NCBI GenBank assembly: GCA_015658765.1
Contig: DQOE01000034.1
Coordinates: forward strand, 1-5,658
Reading direction: 5' to 3'
DNA: 5,658 nt
DNA from: Verrucomicrobiota bacterium
GTDB taxonomy: Bacteria; Verrucomicrobiota; Verrucomicrobiia; Limisphaerales; UBA1096
This document shows, one piece after another, positions 5,464 through 5,658 of the stretch (position 1 is the stretch's first letter; each line of letters opens with the position of its first letter). The notes under the pieces were generated by a model. It was not told the origin of the DNA, searched no databases, and saw only the letters and a program-made list of their open reading frames with translations. Position numbers and translations under genes: made by a program.

Positions 5464-5490
5464 TTTTTACCGGAAGTTGCCATTTGTCAA
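5464..5490 (-). promoter_or_regulatory. Candidate promoter of the DUF5722 gene
   Basis: On the minus strand, a perfect TTGACA (5490-5485) is followed after 15 bases by TAAAAA (5469-5464), a four-of-six -10 match with a short spacer. It would give a leader of about 70 bases before ATG 5387. Because the -35 overlaps the upstream ATG at 5483, it supports the shorter gene start. The spacer is suboptimal, so this is tentative. Confidence 0.35.
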
Positions 5491-5585
5491 CGTGAGCGGA
5501 GGGACGCGGAAATTGTTGCTCCCCCAATATCCACCGGGGTTAATGCGGAAAGAGCTTGCCTGCGTTGATCGTTTTTGCTCATCTC

Positions 5586-5608
5586 TCCGTCCGCTCATTT
5601 CGGGCGGA
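5586..5608. other. Hairpin upstream of the tRNA
   Basis: TCCGTCCG (5586-5593) pairs with CGGGCGGA (5601-5608), eight pairs including one G-T wobble, around the loop CTCATTT. It ends 13 bases before the tRNA. ATTTCCTTC follows on the plus strand, too T-poor for a confident terminator. It may be a pre-tRNA leader structure or a 3' end for minus-strand transcripts coming from beyond the window. Otherwise the 5491-5621 stretch shows nothing I can name. Confidence 0.35.
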
Positions 5609-5621
5609 TTTCCTTCAGGGT

Positions 5622-5658
<37 letters not shown>

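Overview
The window reads as bacterial chromosome of roughly 57-58% GC (estimated by eye), most likely from the Planctomycetes-Verrucomicrobia-Chlamydiae superphylum, with Verrucomicrobiota favoured. The clues are a Tat-exported Gfo/Idh/MocA oxidoreductase, a DUF5722-type putative glycoside hydrolase and few Shine-Dalgarno sequences. This assignment rests on gene-family habit, not on a phylogenetic marker. No phage, transposase, CRISPR array or plasmid function is visible.

Layout from left to right: (1) positions 1-911, minus strand, the first 303 codons of a Tat-signal Gfo/Idh/MocA oxidoreductase whose C-terminus lies outside the window; (2) 912-1054, a divergent intergenic region with a strong near-perfect hairpin; (3) 1055-2534, plus strand, a tight two-gene unit made of a parvulin-type (PpiC) peptidyl-prolyl isomerase without signal peptide and a small protein that is colinear with only the zinc-finger and helix-hairpin-helix part of NAD-dependent DNA ligase (LigA); (4) 2535-2747, a gene-free convergent gap packed with five successive hairpins; (5) 2748-3755, minus strand, aspartate-semialdehyde dehydrogenase (asd) with its own consensus-like promoter almost abutting its start codon; (6) 3810-5387, minus strand, a secreted DUF5722 protein with the two glutamates expected of a clan GH-A-like glycosidase; (7) 5388-5621, promoter and leader region; (8) 5622-5658, the first 37 bases of a CAU-anticodon tRNA (probably elongator tRNA-Met) cut by the window end.

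The genes do not form one pathway. The oxidoreductase and the DUF5722 protein look like exported carbohydrate-handling functions. asd is core amino-acid and cell-wall precursor biosynthesis. The PpiC/LigA-like pair is the least explained unit: a predicted cytoplasmic folding catalyst beside a DNA-ligase fragment with no adenylation domain. At the DNA level, the 10-base palindrome CTTGGCCAAG occurs five times in 5.6 kb, in two codon phases and in three unrelated genes. It is strongly over-represented and resembles the highly iterated palindromes known from cyanobacteria.
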